Shown here in pieces: positions 36,306-46,981 of a stretch of 64,000 nucleotides of DNA (position 1 is the first letter of the stretch; each line of letters begins with the position of its first letter). Both the position numbers and the translations under genes were made by a program. This stretch comes from Struthio camelus (taxonomy: Eukaryota; Chordata; Aves; Struthioniformes; Struthionidae): contig NC_090942.1 of NCBI RefSeq assembly GCF_040807025.1, positions 64,994,911-65,058,910 of the forward strand. The letters are read 5' to 3'. Below the pieces are notes generated by a model. That model did not search any database. It worked only from the letters and a program-made list of their open reading frames with translations, and was not told where the DNA came from.

Positions 36306-39300
36306 CTTAAATAAAAGAAGGTGGGAAGAGGAGAAAGAAGGAAACATATTTTAATTTAAACAGAAGTACAGAATACAGCGATGTTCTGCAAACAGCTAGA
36401 ATTCAGCAGGAGCAATTCTATGCCAGCCCTTCCCAGACTGGTTCGCATCTCTGCTCATCTCATCAGCTGTGCATTCCACGACACCTTCTACGCCCAGAAA
36501 CATCTTTGTGTTTCCATTCTCCAAGTACCCCCTCATGCTTTTACTCCAACCTGTTTCTTGCCCCTGTTTCCAGCAGATTCCTTGTCAGTGCCCATCACCA
36601 AATGAGTTCCCGCAGGACCTACCAACCTGAGGTGTTAACACATTAAAGACCATTCTGCACCATTTATATATGTGGTACACTACCAAGTGATCATAAATAA
36701 GTTAATTTTCCACTGTTATCTGGGTGGCCGCAGACTGATGAGTATAAGTCAACAGAGCAGCATTTGGCAACTGGTAGAGAACAGTTTTAGATCTAACTGC
36801 CTCTTTAAGATGCCTTTGAAAGATATACCCAAGAGCAGACCTGTACAGTTGGAAAGGGAAAGTAACTGGAAGGACAGTGCTGAAATCCAACAACCAGGGT
36901 CTCCGCCTATTCGCTCTCACGCCCTACATTATGGTTCCATCTGCCACTAATTTATTAGCGCAGCATGTAGCAAGCCATACTGTACTGCCCCTGTTGGTAC
37001 GGCATGGGTGACCTCTGCCCAAACGTCTAGATACCAGATATTATCATTACTGAGGAAAGGCTATGATACACAAACAGTTTCTTAGCATTAGCTCATGCCA
37101 TACTATTCTACTCCCGCAACTGTGGCTGAGGGACCATATCTGTAAAGAGGGTCAGGGAAACGGGCAGTGAAGTGGGGAAATCTCTCTCTGTGCCTCCCTT
37201 TCACTTTTTTTGCCAGAGATCTTTTCAGCCGGATTGTCCTGCAGCTCACAAAACAGCTACACAAACGCTTGTATCTGTGCAACCCAGACTGCAGTACAGA
37301 AGAAGATATATTATACATTGGTATCGCTGCTGAAGGCAGAACCTGATTCTGTTCACACCAAGTAGCTTAATATAGTTAGAGAAATCAGTCATTGGGAGCT
37401 GCATTTTAAAAGGACATTCAGACACCACGCCCATTCTGAATTCTGAAGAGTGATGAAATAATCCACCACTCCTGCTTCCCCAAAGAATTAGAGATGGAAT
37501 AACAAGAAACATAATTCCTCTGTATTCTTTCATATCCACAGATGCTTCTTGTAATGATTTGCAAATCTGACAGAAGACCTTTCAAGCTCAGCTTCAACAA
37601 CCTCACTTGGAGAAATGAGAAGTCACTGCCCAGCCTCCTCCTTTTCTGAATTCCTGGCTGCTGCTGAAAAGCCCATGTCGCACAAAGACTTCCTGAGACC
37701 TTCTGCTCCTTCTTTCAATAACTTTTAAAGATTTCATCAGACCAACTTCCACTGTAAAAAGTCGTCTTTCTCCTGTTCTCTCAAAGATGATGCATGCCTG
37801 AACACTAAACAGATTCCAGCTACTACTGGATATATTAAGCACCATAGAAACTCTGGCCACATCTGAGCTGCCAAACAGCGTACGGTATGGAGATCCTCTA
37901 AGTAATAGTAGCCAGCTATTACATCTCTGGGACACTGGCATGCAGGTTTACTAACTTCAGCGTGGAAATTAGTCAGTCATGTTCATCCTATACCATTCTT
38001 GAACTAACACACCTCCATTCTCATCCAGGACAAACACGGCAAGTCTGTTCTAGATCTGAGATAGACCTGGGCTACATAGATGCAGACTATTTGGGCCACA
38101 CTCCCACCTTTCCAGTTAGGAAAGGCCACCCAGGTCTGCCAGCACCCTCTAGTAGCAACATGCTTCTGCAGTAGCAACATGATTCTACACTGCTTGGATT
38201 CTGGTGAAAAAAGCACCTGCAGCTAGAGCTGTGGGAAAGCAAGGTTAGCCTTGGAAGAGGCATCTTAGCAGGCAGTTTTGCTAGCACATCCATCTAAGGT
38301 CCTAGATCATTTCTCGGCATTGATGAATGAAAACTTGGCACCCATACAAGTATCACACAGTCCCTTTCAAGCAGTGAAAAGTCACATACAGAGGCTGCAT
38401 GAAGCAGAGAAAGGAATTCAAGGCACTAATTTCCAGCACTGAGGTCCCTACAGGCCTGCAAACCATGCAGTCTGTTGGTCAAACACAAGAGCCTGTTCTC
38501 TTTCTCTGCTTCTCCCTCCCCCCCCACCAAACAGAAGATAACAGAGTTCTTCAGAGGAAAGCAAAACACTGCCAGTTATGCAATGCTGCGGGAAAAGTTC
38601 TTTCCTCATGTAATCAGTTTACGGCCTGAAGCACGAGATTTACTACCCACTTCATGTCTACACATGCAAATATAAGTCTTATTTGTCCAAGATACCTAGC
38701 CTTTTTAAAACTGAGCCTCGGTTTTGACCTTAAAATCACCTGTACGTTTATAGCACTTACTACTAGAATAGCACAGAATTATAGAATTCTTCACAGCTTT
38801 TTAATCTGAGCTAGCTTTCTAGAAGAAAACCTTCTGGCAGATGATGACATTTTTCATTTATTTACAAGGTAGAGACAACTATAGAGTGCTTTTTGTTTGT
38901 TTCCTCTTTTGCCTTTCTTCATCTTGTCTTTTGTACATTCAAACCCGGCATGCTCTCCAGCCTGCAAAATTAGACAGCTAGAAGTTCATCCTCAAAAACT
39001 GGTCTTCTAATCATACTGAAAACACCCTATTAAATTTGGAGTGGGAGGAGCAAAAACTAGGAGGCAGGATAAACCACAGGAGGCATGGCAGTGAAGCGTA
39101 GGCCTTTAAGAAAGGAAGAGGACTGTTTTTAGGGTGTTTGACTACTTTGTCTGCTTGTTTGTAACTGTTTACCTTCAGCTAATATTTTGAGCAAGCTTTT
39201 GTTAAACTTTCAGCGTTCTCTCTTATCCCTTCCTTTAGGGTCAAAAGAAGACACCTTAAGTTCAAAATACACTTTCTTAATGCCACCCTGTCGTCCACCA

Positions 39301-40292
39301 AAGCAGGCAGGAAAGACCAGAATAATCATTCCTGGGACTTCCAAAGTGCAAAGGAAACAAGTAAAAATATTTTTTAAAACTGTCATATGCCTTCTTCCTA
39401 AATCGACAGAAGAAAAAAAGGACTCAGACTTACACAGGACCATTCACAGCTTACAATCTCTGCAGATGAAACACCTTGGCAGCTAATAATGTGATCGCCA
39501 AAAGTCCTAACTGGATGCTACCTAGGAAAATGGATTTCACCATGCTGTGGCAATGAGTACCTGTCAAAATTAATTATGAATACACGTATATTATGAAGAT
39601 AACATGCTCGCATTACACCCTTTAGTGTTTCATCTCTTTTCTCTGCCCACGATTAAGCCGGTTACTTAACTCCCCCAGAAAAATCACCTCTACTGAAACG
39701 GCCAAACCCAAGGCATCCGTGCGGCACACCAACAACCGCCAACACGGCAGCTTTCCCAACGCCTACCGCTACCGTCTCCCGCTGTTTCTGCGCGCCGTGG
39801 TCCTCGGCGAGGACCGAGGGAGCCGCCCGGCCTCAGCACCCACCCGGGACGAAATCCTTCCCCGACGCGCCGAGTGAAAAAAGCAAAAACGCGCTTTTTT
39901 CCCCTCTCCTCCCCCTTCGGCAAACCCACCGCCCTGGGAGGCTGACCGGCCCCCAGACAGCAGGCTCCTTCCCCCCTCCCCCCCCCCCACCGGTGATCGG
40001 ACAAGCCGCCCCCCCGCAGCGCGGGGACCGCCCCCACCGCCGGCTGAGGGCCCCCTGTCGCAGCCGACCGAAAAAGCCACGTCCTCAGCGCGCCGGGCAG
40101 CGGCCCCCTCCGCCGCGGAGGGGCGGGCACCGAGCGGCGACACCCCAGCTCCGCGCCCACCTCCCTCGTCGCCGCCGCGGGGCACGCGCGGGCTCCGCCG
40201 GCGACCGTTGACACCGCCGGCGACCGTTAAACGGCCACCTCCGGGCGCGCGCGCGCTCCCCCTCCCCACCTCCGCCACGCACCCCGCCTCAC
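36306..40292 (-). other. SLC37A3 intron 1
   Basis: Predicted 4-kb intron between the non-coding first exon and the start-codon exon. It is unique AT-rich sequence with no recognisable exon, RNA gene or clear transposon. A C-rich run lies near 38516-38525. The last few hundred bases rise sharply in GC into the promoter island. Confidence 0.5.
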
Positions 40293-40378
40293 CGGCGCCG
40301 CGGCCAGCTCGGCCCTCAGGAAGTCACATGGGCGCCGCTCTTCCGCCGCCGCGGCCGTAGCGGCCGCCGGGGCGCGGC
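40293..40378 (-). other. SLC37A3: Predicted non-coding first exon of SLC37A3
   Basis: A strong donor (GCGCCG then GTGAGG at 40292-40287) sits inside the CpG island downstream, on the minus strand, of a ZNF143-type motif at 40379-40390. The exon ends at 40293; its 5' end is not known and the boundary given is the motif edge. The frame that would continue into the main ORF is closed here by TGA, so the exon is untranslated. It contains an ATG directly followed by TGA at 40329-40324. Confidence 0.6.
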
Positions 40379-40390
40379 GGGACTTGTAGT
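40379..40390 (-). promoter_or_regulatory. ZNF143/THAP11 (SBS)-type site, SLC37A3 side
   Basis: On the minus strand this reads ACTACAAGTCCC, matching the ACTACAnnTCCC core of the ZNF143/Staf binding site, a motif that usually sits just upstream of vertebrate CpG-island start sites. Its orientation and position fit SLC37A3. Confidence 0.7.
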
Positions 40391-40542
40391 CCGCGCGGCC
40401 GCTGCCTGCTCCCCGCTCCCGGCTGCGCCGCGCCCGCTGCTCACCCGCCAAGGGCTCCCAGCGAGGGCGGGGGCGCACCCGGGGCGGGGCGGGGCCAGAC
40501 TACGAGGGGTTTCCCGCAGCGGGGAGACGAGGGACACCCCTC

Positions 40543-40590
40543 CTGCTGCTGCTGCTGCCGCCGCTGCTGCCGCTGCCGCCGCTGCTGCCG
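40543..40590. repeat. CTG/CCG trinucleotide repeat, 16 units
   Basis: Sixteen uninterrupted triplets, CTG mixed with CCG and opening with five CTG, lie between the two divergent start regions. It is pure in period but not in sequence, so instability should be modest. Confidence 0.9.
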
Positions 40591-40678
40591 CCCGCTCCGC
40601 CCCAGCCCGGTGACTCCCCGGGGCGGAGCCCGGCCCGGCCCCGGCAGCAGGCCATCCCCGCCCGCCCGCCCGGCCGGG

Positions 40679-40690
40679 ACTACATTTCCC
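40679..40690 (+). promoter_or_regulatory. ZNF143/THAP11 (SBS)-type site, RAB19 side
   Basis: On the plus strand this reads ACTACATTTCCC, the same core motif in the opposite orientation, about 300 bp from the first. It lies about 50 bp upstream of the predicted RAB19 first-exon donor and so probably marks the RAB19 start region. Confidence 0.7.
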
Positions 40691-40752
40691 GCCGGCCCCC
40701 AGGAGCGGGGTACAAAGCGGCGCTACCTGGCGCGGCAGGTGAGCGCCGGCAG
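40691..40752 (+). other. RAB19: Predicted non-coding first exon of RAB19 with tandem donors
   Basis: Two donors, CAG then GTGAGC, end exon sequence at 40738 and at 40752, 14 bases apart. The matching acceptor is CTGCTGCAG ending at 40929, giving a first intron of under 200 bp. The transcription start is not determined; the left limit is the edge of the ZNF143-type motif. Unspliced read-through to the ATG is also possible. Confidence 0.5.
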
Positions 40753-40947
40753 GTGAGCGAGGCGGGCAGCACCGGCCGCCCCCGCCTCTCTGCGGGAGAG
40801 GCTCTTTCCCGGCTCCTCCGACCCTCTCCCCCCAGCACGGCGGAGCTGCCCCAGGGTCGGGCCGGGGCTCTCTGCTGGTGCCGCCTGGCCGGGGCAGCAG
40901 CCTCTCATTGCTCCGCTCCTCTGCTGCAGGCCCGCCCGGGAGCCACG

Positions 40948-41142
40948 ATGCCTTTCCCCAACTCCAGCGCGGATGATGCCTTCGACTACCTGTTCAAGAT
41001 CATCCTGATCGGGGACTCCAACGTGGGGAAGACCTGCGTGGTGCATCGCTTCAAGACGGGGCAGTACAACGAGAAGCAGCAGAACACCATCGGGGTTGAC
41101 TTCACCGTGCGCTCGCTGGACATCGATGGCAAGAAAGTGAAG
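40948..41142 (+). CDS. RAB19: RAB19 coding exon 1
   Basis: Sixty-five codons in phase 0, from [10 protein letters not shown] to GKKVK. It carries the P-loop and switch I. It lies within the CpG island and is clearly GC-richer at third positions than the two later exons. The donor is GTTAGC, which departs from consensus at +3. Confidence 0.95.
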
Positions 41143-44100
41143 GTTAGCTGTGGGAAGAGGCCCAGGCCGCTCGGTGGGAGTGGTGGGATGGGGAAGGAGC
41201 TGCAGGGGCAGGAGAGCACCTGTTCCCATCTGTGCTTTGCTGCCACAACACTGGCATGGCCCTTCCCATCTGAAGGGAGTAGCAGGAAGCACAGTGTCTC
41301 CCCCTCAGCCTGGGCAAAGGGAACAGACCAAATCTGCCTGCCCTCCTGCTTGGGAGGCTCACTGAAGGGACACTTTCCTCAGAAGGATGCCCTGGGGGAG
41401 GCTCGATTTGGGTGCATACTTGTTTTCATAGCTGTTCTGGCCTAACCTGTTGAGAGAGCTTGTACCTCACCTGTGTGGAGCTCTTTGAAAGCTGGCTTTC
41501 CCTTGGAAGGGGGGGGGGGGGTGTCTCTTTCCTCTTTCAGAGATGTGGGAGCTGAATCTGGGGAACTAAATAGGAAAAAATAGAGAGCTTTCCATTCAGA
41601 GGCTCTGCTCTGATGAGTGCCTTGACCTATGGGAGGATAAAGACTTACAGCATGGACACCAGAAGAAAATGCTAGCTAGAATTTATCTCTGTATGCAGAT
41701 GAAAGTTCAGATGGCCTGTTCCGTAGTCCCTTATGTAGCCATGTCCTTCCCTCTGCCCAGCACTGCAACAGGGCTTGTCTACCCTTTTTCGTTTCCTGTT
41801 AAAAGGCTGTAACGCTCTATATCTCCTCCTTAGCATGATTACTCAAATTAGCTTTCTTGGCCTGTTTGCCAAATCTGGATTTACTCTTTAGCTTGCTCTT
41901 TTGTCTATGTAGATTGCATAAACGTGTATATAGATATATAAAGGTGTCTTTAGATCTGGACAAGGCAAAGTCATGCTGAGGTGTGGAGTGGGCTGGGACA
42001 AGCCTAGCTGTACTGTAGACTAGGGCCAGTGGTTTCAGAAACCATAGTTCTTGATGGCAAACACCTAGGAAGCAGCGTGCACAAGTCTTCACAGCTTCCA
42101 TCCTTTCTTTTACAGATCCAAGTGTGGGACACAGCGGGCCAAGAACGCTTTCGGACAATAACCCAGTCTTATTACAGGAGTGCTCATGGGGCCATCCTTG
42201 CCTATGACCTTACTAGGAGGTCCACGTTTGAATCCATTCCTCACTGGATTCATGAAATTGAAAAGTATGGTGCTGCAAACTTGGTCATGATGTTAATTGG
42301 TAGGAATCTAACTTTAAATATTCTGATGTGTGGCCTTTTCTAAATACATATACCTATAAAATTCCTCTCATTCCCCCCCTCCCCCCGCGCACACACACCT
42401 TAAAGCATCTACAAACTATGCACTGAAGAACACAATTTTAATTATAAGAGATCAGAATATGTAGCAATTTGACCTAAACTTAAAAAGGGGGAAAGTCACA
42501 GCCTGATCCTGGCAGGACCAAGCCAAAATGGTGATTTAGGGGGTTGTTTGTTACACACCTTAAGAACTTCTTACTTGTTCCTGTTAAGCTGGAATAACGT
42601 AACAAAGTTGTAATCTAACAAATCTACTGAGGTTAGATTTGCAGTAAGCAAGTCTGACCCTATACTCCTGTTTTGCAGGAGGAATGTAAAAGGTTGAGAA
42701 TTCAAGGTGAAGAAGAGGCATGCACAGAGGAGCTCAACTCCTTACTCCCATCTTCCTTCTCTGTTCTTCTGATGTGCATATGCATTGCTCTGTAATGGGA
42801 CTCCAATTAGATAAGACAGTAGGTAGAGATATGGCTTTTGCAGAGCACTAAGGTATCTGCTTGCCTTTCTCTTCCTTTATCCAACACACGCTCTTCAAAT
42901 TTTGCCTTATGAGGAGAGCAACGGGTAGAAATTGCTGAGACTGGAGCTGGTAGGAAGCAGGGTGGCACTTTTCCTTCGTGTTTCAGATGGTTATTGCTCT
43001 TCCCTCTCTTAAGGAAGAGGTCAGAAATGAGAGAACTGACACGGTAAAGTGGCAGAGCCTTTATTTACCTTCCACTGCTTGTGCCTGGTCCACCACGGCA
43101 CTGTGCAGATAGCAACACATACAGCAGCAGACCAAAGGGGCTCTTGAGAATCAGTTGTGTCGAGCCCCATAGCACAGTAGGTATGCAGTCCAAGTTCCTG
43201 CTTGTGCATTTAGCAACCTATCCACTTCTGCTACAGTGAAATGCTTCATCTGTTCTCCCTCTGAAGAAACAAGTAACAAATCCTGACCTGCACGTTACTG
43301 CAGCGTCTGGTATGAGTAAGTGACTTGATTTTTAGCAGGGTTTTTCTAATTTCTTCTGTGAATCTAAAACATGAGACCTATTTGTGTGTGTAGTGGGGAC
43401 TTTTTTTAATGTGGTTGGGGTTTTTCTTAAGAAGTTTTATAACGGATGAAACTAATTTTTTTTTTTTTTTTTTTTTTTTTGGTCAGGGATCCATACTAAC
43501 TGATGCTTTCTGCCAAAGCTAGTGCTGTTTAGGTTTTACTCACTTCCAGCAGGAAGTATTTATACATTTTAATTAGATGCAGTCATTTTAGCACATCTTT
43601 CTACTATGAAAGCTTAAGAATTATAACTTTCCCATCTGGAACTGGAGGAGGAAGGGGAATTTCTCTATTTTAAGAAAGTAAATAGCCCTCAAGTAAGGAT
43701 GATGGTTGTGGGGGGAGGGGGTTTTGGGGAGGGGGATGTTTCCCCCCTTTAACTGTAGGGAGTTGTTTGGGGAAGAGTTGGCTTTAAATTCAGGTCTTGA
43801 ATTTGACGAAAGGCTGTCTTGAGACTATGAATGTAGACTTTTGTCAAAGGCTGTATGTACTGGAACTGATGGTAGTTCCACAAGCATTGGAATTACTTAC
43901 AAATATGCAAAAATGTTTTTATCTGAGGTGTCCTATTATTTCTGTCAGATTTCTGGCTAAATTGCTTTTGGTGAAAGCTTCAGCTATGTATGCAGAAGCT
44001 TCTTAAGTATATACCTTAAGCAGTAAGGTAGCTATCTTTTTTGACACTACCTTAAAACGACTGACTTGTATAAATAGGTCATGTTAACATCTAATTTTTA

Positions 44101-44894
44101 ACAGTTGTGCAGGTTCAACATTCCAGATCCTCAGCACTGAGCATCCACCCTGAGATGTGGCAAAGTAGCTTGACAATAGCAGAATGCATGTGGCTACCAT
44201 TAAAGGTTGAATGAGGCAGAAACTTTTATGCAATGTTCTTTTGGCTTACTCTATGCAATCATTACAGTTAATCTAACTTAAATGCTTCCTAATGTTTGAA
44301 AAGGAGTAGGGAAGAACAGTTACTTACAAAGAATCCTCTGGCTCTGCTACTTGTGGCAAATAATTAGATGGACTACAGTGAGATTTTTTTTTTTGTTTTT
44401 AGACTCATTTGATATCCTCAGATTAGCTGTAGCTTTGATGCATGTTCTGTGTTCTTTGGTGTGTTCACATTTTGCTTTTCTAGTAACACTTATTCCTAAC
44501 AAACTCTTTTTGTGAAATAATAGGAATTATATATTTTATTTAAAGATAATAGGAATTATATATTTTTATTTAAAGAAAACAATTTGGAGAGACTAAACTA
44601 ATGCATTACTTCTCTGCCTTCTTTTAAGGGAACAAATCAGATTCACTGGACAAGCGCCAAGTCCTGTTTGAAGATGCCTGCACACTGGCAGAGAAGTATG
44701 GGCTCTTAGCTGTATTGGAGACATCAGCAAAAGAAGCCCAAAACATAGAAGAGGTGTTCCTGTTAATGGCTAAGGAGCTAATGGCTCGAAATACCTTACA
44801 GCTTCATGGAGAGAATCCTCCAAACAGCATTTATCTTGATTCCAGGCCAGTGATTGCCAGCTCAAGTGCAGAGAAGACCCAGTGCCTCTGCTGA
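40948..44894 (+). CDS. RAB19: RAB19, Rab-family small GTPase (3 coding exons)
   Basis: Exons 40948-41142, 42116-42299 and 44629-44894 join to 214 codons plus TGA; human RAB19 is 217. All GTPase boxes are present: P-loop GDSNVGKT at 22-29, switch I NTIGVDF, WDTAGQE at 69-75, NKSD at 128-131 (NKCD in human) and ETSAK at 157-161. The C terminus TQCLC is a CxC geranylgeranylation motif, so the protein should be membrane-anchored through Rab GGTase. The switch/RabF region from [10 protein letters not shown] to [10 protein letters not shown] is nearly identical to mammalian RAB19. Rab19 is linked to Golgi and apical/ciliary traffic in other animals; nothing here adds to that. The start ATG follows GCCACG, a good Kozak context. 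Transcription diverges from SLC37A3 and converges on MKRN1. Confidence 0.96.
42116..42299 (+). CDS. RAB19: RAB19 coding exon 2
   Basis: Codes residues 66-126 plus one base: the WDTAGQE switch II box through MMLIG. The acceptor is TTTTACAG and the donor is GTAGGA. The reading frame into exon 3 restores IGNKSD. Confidence 0.96.
43456..43480 (+). repeat. T25 homopolymer
   Basis: Twenty-five T in RAB19 intron 2. Confidence 0.95.
43710..43735 (+). other. G-quadruplex-type motif in RAB19 intron 2
   Basis: Four runs of 6, 5, 4 and 5 G with loops of 1, 4 and 1 base, on the transcribed-RNA sense strand. A run of six C follows at 43742-43747 and could pair with it instead. Confidence 0.8.
44517..44575 (+). 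repeat. 29/30-bp tandem duplication
   Basis: Two adjacent copies of an AT-rich unit starting ATAATAGGAATTATATATTT and ending ATTTAAAG; the second has one extra T. It sits 54 bp upstream of RAB19 coding exon 3. Confidence 0.92.
44629..44894 (+). CDS. RAB19: RAB19 coding exon 3 (stop codon)
   Basis: Completes Gly127 and codes residues 128-214 and TGA at 44892-44894. It holds the guanine-specificity boxes NKSD and ETSAK, the hypervariable tail (from about residue 183) and the prenylation motif CLC. The acceptor TTCTTTTAAG lies 54 bp after an AT-rich 29/30-bp tandem duplication. Confidence 0.95.
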
Positions 44895-46980
44895 AGAAAA
44901 GTTTTAGGAACAAGAACTTGGAAGCTGTCCTTCTTCTGAGGCTCTGTGATGTGGTTTTGTTCAAGTTATGCAAGTTTGCTATGTGGCCTCAAGCCATCTT
45001 TCTGATATCTCTACCTTGCAGTTTGACCTGTAAGTAGCTCTAGAGATCGGTGTTGCTGTTGTTAGCGCAGGTTGCTGTGAACATGGCAGCAGATACTTTA
45101 ACATGGACTTCCGAGCTGAGAGGACTTCGGAAGCTGCCAGCCCTTGCCTTAACCAAAGAGGACTGTAAACATGATGGCCTTATTATATCCCTGAATGGTT
45201 TTCTGGCTGTGCCAGAAGGTAAATTTGCACCAGAGCTGTGCATTGATTTGAGCTTTCTAAGATGCACAGTTTGTTTTAGTGCAAGCTCTTTAGTCTTTGC
45301 TAGCTTTAAAGTGTCTGACTATGAACAGTACTAACTATTGCTGCCTAAACTTCCATTTTCGGGGAGATCCTGCTGTCAGACATGTTACCACCCAATCCAA
45401 GGAATTTAATACCAACACTTGTTAGAGGGTACATGAATGTCACCTGTGTGTATTCCCTCCCCAGACAGCCTACAGCCATGCCCAGGGTTTCATAACAGGC
45501 AGAATATGATATGCTAGGGTACCAAAAACCCTCTTGCTGGGGTGAGGGGAGTTGTCTGTCTTTTTGTTCTCTAATCATAAGAATTGCCTTCAGTACTGAT
45601 TTTTTTTTTTTTTTTTTTTTTTTCTTGCTATGTAGACTTACTAAGAGTAGTGAAGCTTTCAAGTTAACACTAATGGCCTAAATTAATGGTGAGGTGGAAG
45701 GATTTTTTTTTTTTTTTCTTTTAAACCAGTCTTGTCTCCAGCTGATAGCAGCTTTTGACATACAGTTTTAATCAAAAGCTTTGTAGTTTGTATGATGGAC
45801 CAATGGCAGCTTAGAGTATGCCCCTAGATACTTCAAGGGGGTGTAAAGGGGACTCATACTCCTGTAAAATATAGCCATGGTTAGGATGGTTTAGTAATTG
45901 TAACCTCATCTTAGAGGAGTAAGGGAACAGTTAAGGGAGAGCTTCCCCTAGAGAAGTACATACAGTATTGCTTTGGAAACTTAACCCAACTGAACATTTT
46001 GGTGTTAGTAGAAGGCTTTGTGTTGCTCCTCTCAAATGCAAGCTCTGCTATAGATGAGCTCACTACTCTTATGTACAAGCATTGCAGAAAGGTTCTTTCA
46101 TTTTTTTCAGTAGATGGAAACAGGGAAGGAGAAAGAAATACTACATGGAGGAAGCTTTTTGACCACAGTCCCCATGTACCAGAGTGTATTACTTATGTTA
46201 AACTATGAACAGGAAATCATACTCTTTATTGATAAAATACAGTTGGGGTTATATGCAAGGAAGCCCTAGAAAGGCTAGTAAGCTGCCTGTTTACTAGTTG
46301 GCAATTTAATTTACCAGTTTCACATTCCTCAAAAGAGTGGGGGGGGAAACATGTAGCAAAACTGTTTGGAAAATCTTGTCTGAGAAGCACAAAAAATAAA
46401 ACAGACTGAATGATCACTGATTTATAGTCTCGCACATGATATTTGTAATATGTTATTAACACTTTCTCTGGCTAGGTTCTTTGCTATTAGATGCAAAGTG
46501 CAAATGTTAATTCAGCTACTTGTAAACCAAGGGAGAAATCTTCAGTGCTAGTTTCTTAAACCATTTGCTACAGTCTGCTGTGGAGAAAGCTTTATCTTCC
46601 TCAGGTATCCTCTTTCTGACTTATGTGCTTTTTTTTAATTAACGTTTCATCTTGCTTTTGTACTAGCCTAATAATTGAATGCAAATGGCATATTTAAGCA
46701 ATGGTACACACAGTAACTTTTCAAAGTAACTGAACAAGTAACAATCCATCCTCCAAACCACTATTTGTTTCCCTAGTGACAAAAGGGATATAAATCAAAT
46801 GTAGATTTAAGATTCCTATGCGTTTAAAAACAATCCCCCCCCTCTGCTGTCTTGTAAAAGTTGGGGTTTTTTTTAGTATCTATATTTACACTACAAGCAA
46901 ATCTTGTTCCATTTCAGATGTTGTTTGCAGCAAATATTAATATTCCAAAAAACAAAATAAAGCATTGTGTACCTATTGTT
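44895..46980 (+). other. RAB19: Probable RAB19 3' UTR
   Basis: AT-rich, non-coding sequence after the stop with plus-strand AATAAA at 46395-46400 and at 46956-46961; the second is followed by a GT/T-rich stretch and is the better site. It contains homopolymer T runs of 24 (45600-45623) and 15 (45703-45717). Short ORFs here, the longest 94 codons, look like chance. Confidence 0.5.
46956..46961 (+). terminator. Poly(A) signal, likely RAB19
   Basis: AATAAA followed within 10-30 bases by a GTGT- and T-rich downstream element. Confidence 0.55.
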
Positions 46981-46981
46981 A

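Larger units (their letters stand above)
39760..41150. promoter_or_regulatory. CpG island: bidirectional SLC37A3/RAB19 promoter
   Basis: GC content and CpG density jump well above the flanks. SLC37A3 leaves to the left and RAB19 to the right, their coding starts 4.7 kb apart and their predicted first exons about 300 bp apart. Visible elements are two ZNF143/THAP11-type sites, GC boxes around 40481-40495 (GGGGCGGGGCGGGG) and a CTG/CCG trinucleotide repeat. There is no TATA box at a useful place, as expected for a broad housekeeping-type promoter. Head-to-head pairing of these two genes is also seen in human. Confidence 0.85.

Noticed and set aside
38760-38800. AGAATTATAGAATTC-type words resembling a CR1 terminus
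   Set aside because: Too short, and no CR1 body next to it.
39690-40537. Overlapping long ORFs on both strands in the CpG island
   Set aside because: GC-rich DNA has few stop codons. The translations are Arg/Ala/Pro/Gly-rich with no domain and lie over promoter and leader sequence.
40753-41445. 230-codon plus-strand ORF covering RAB19 exon 1
   Set aside because: It starts at a non-ATG codon in the leader and runs past the GTTAGC donor into intron 1. Only 40948-41142 is real coding sequence.
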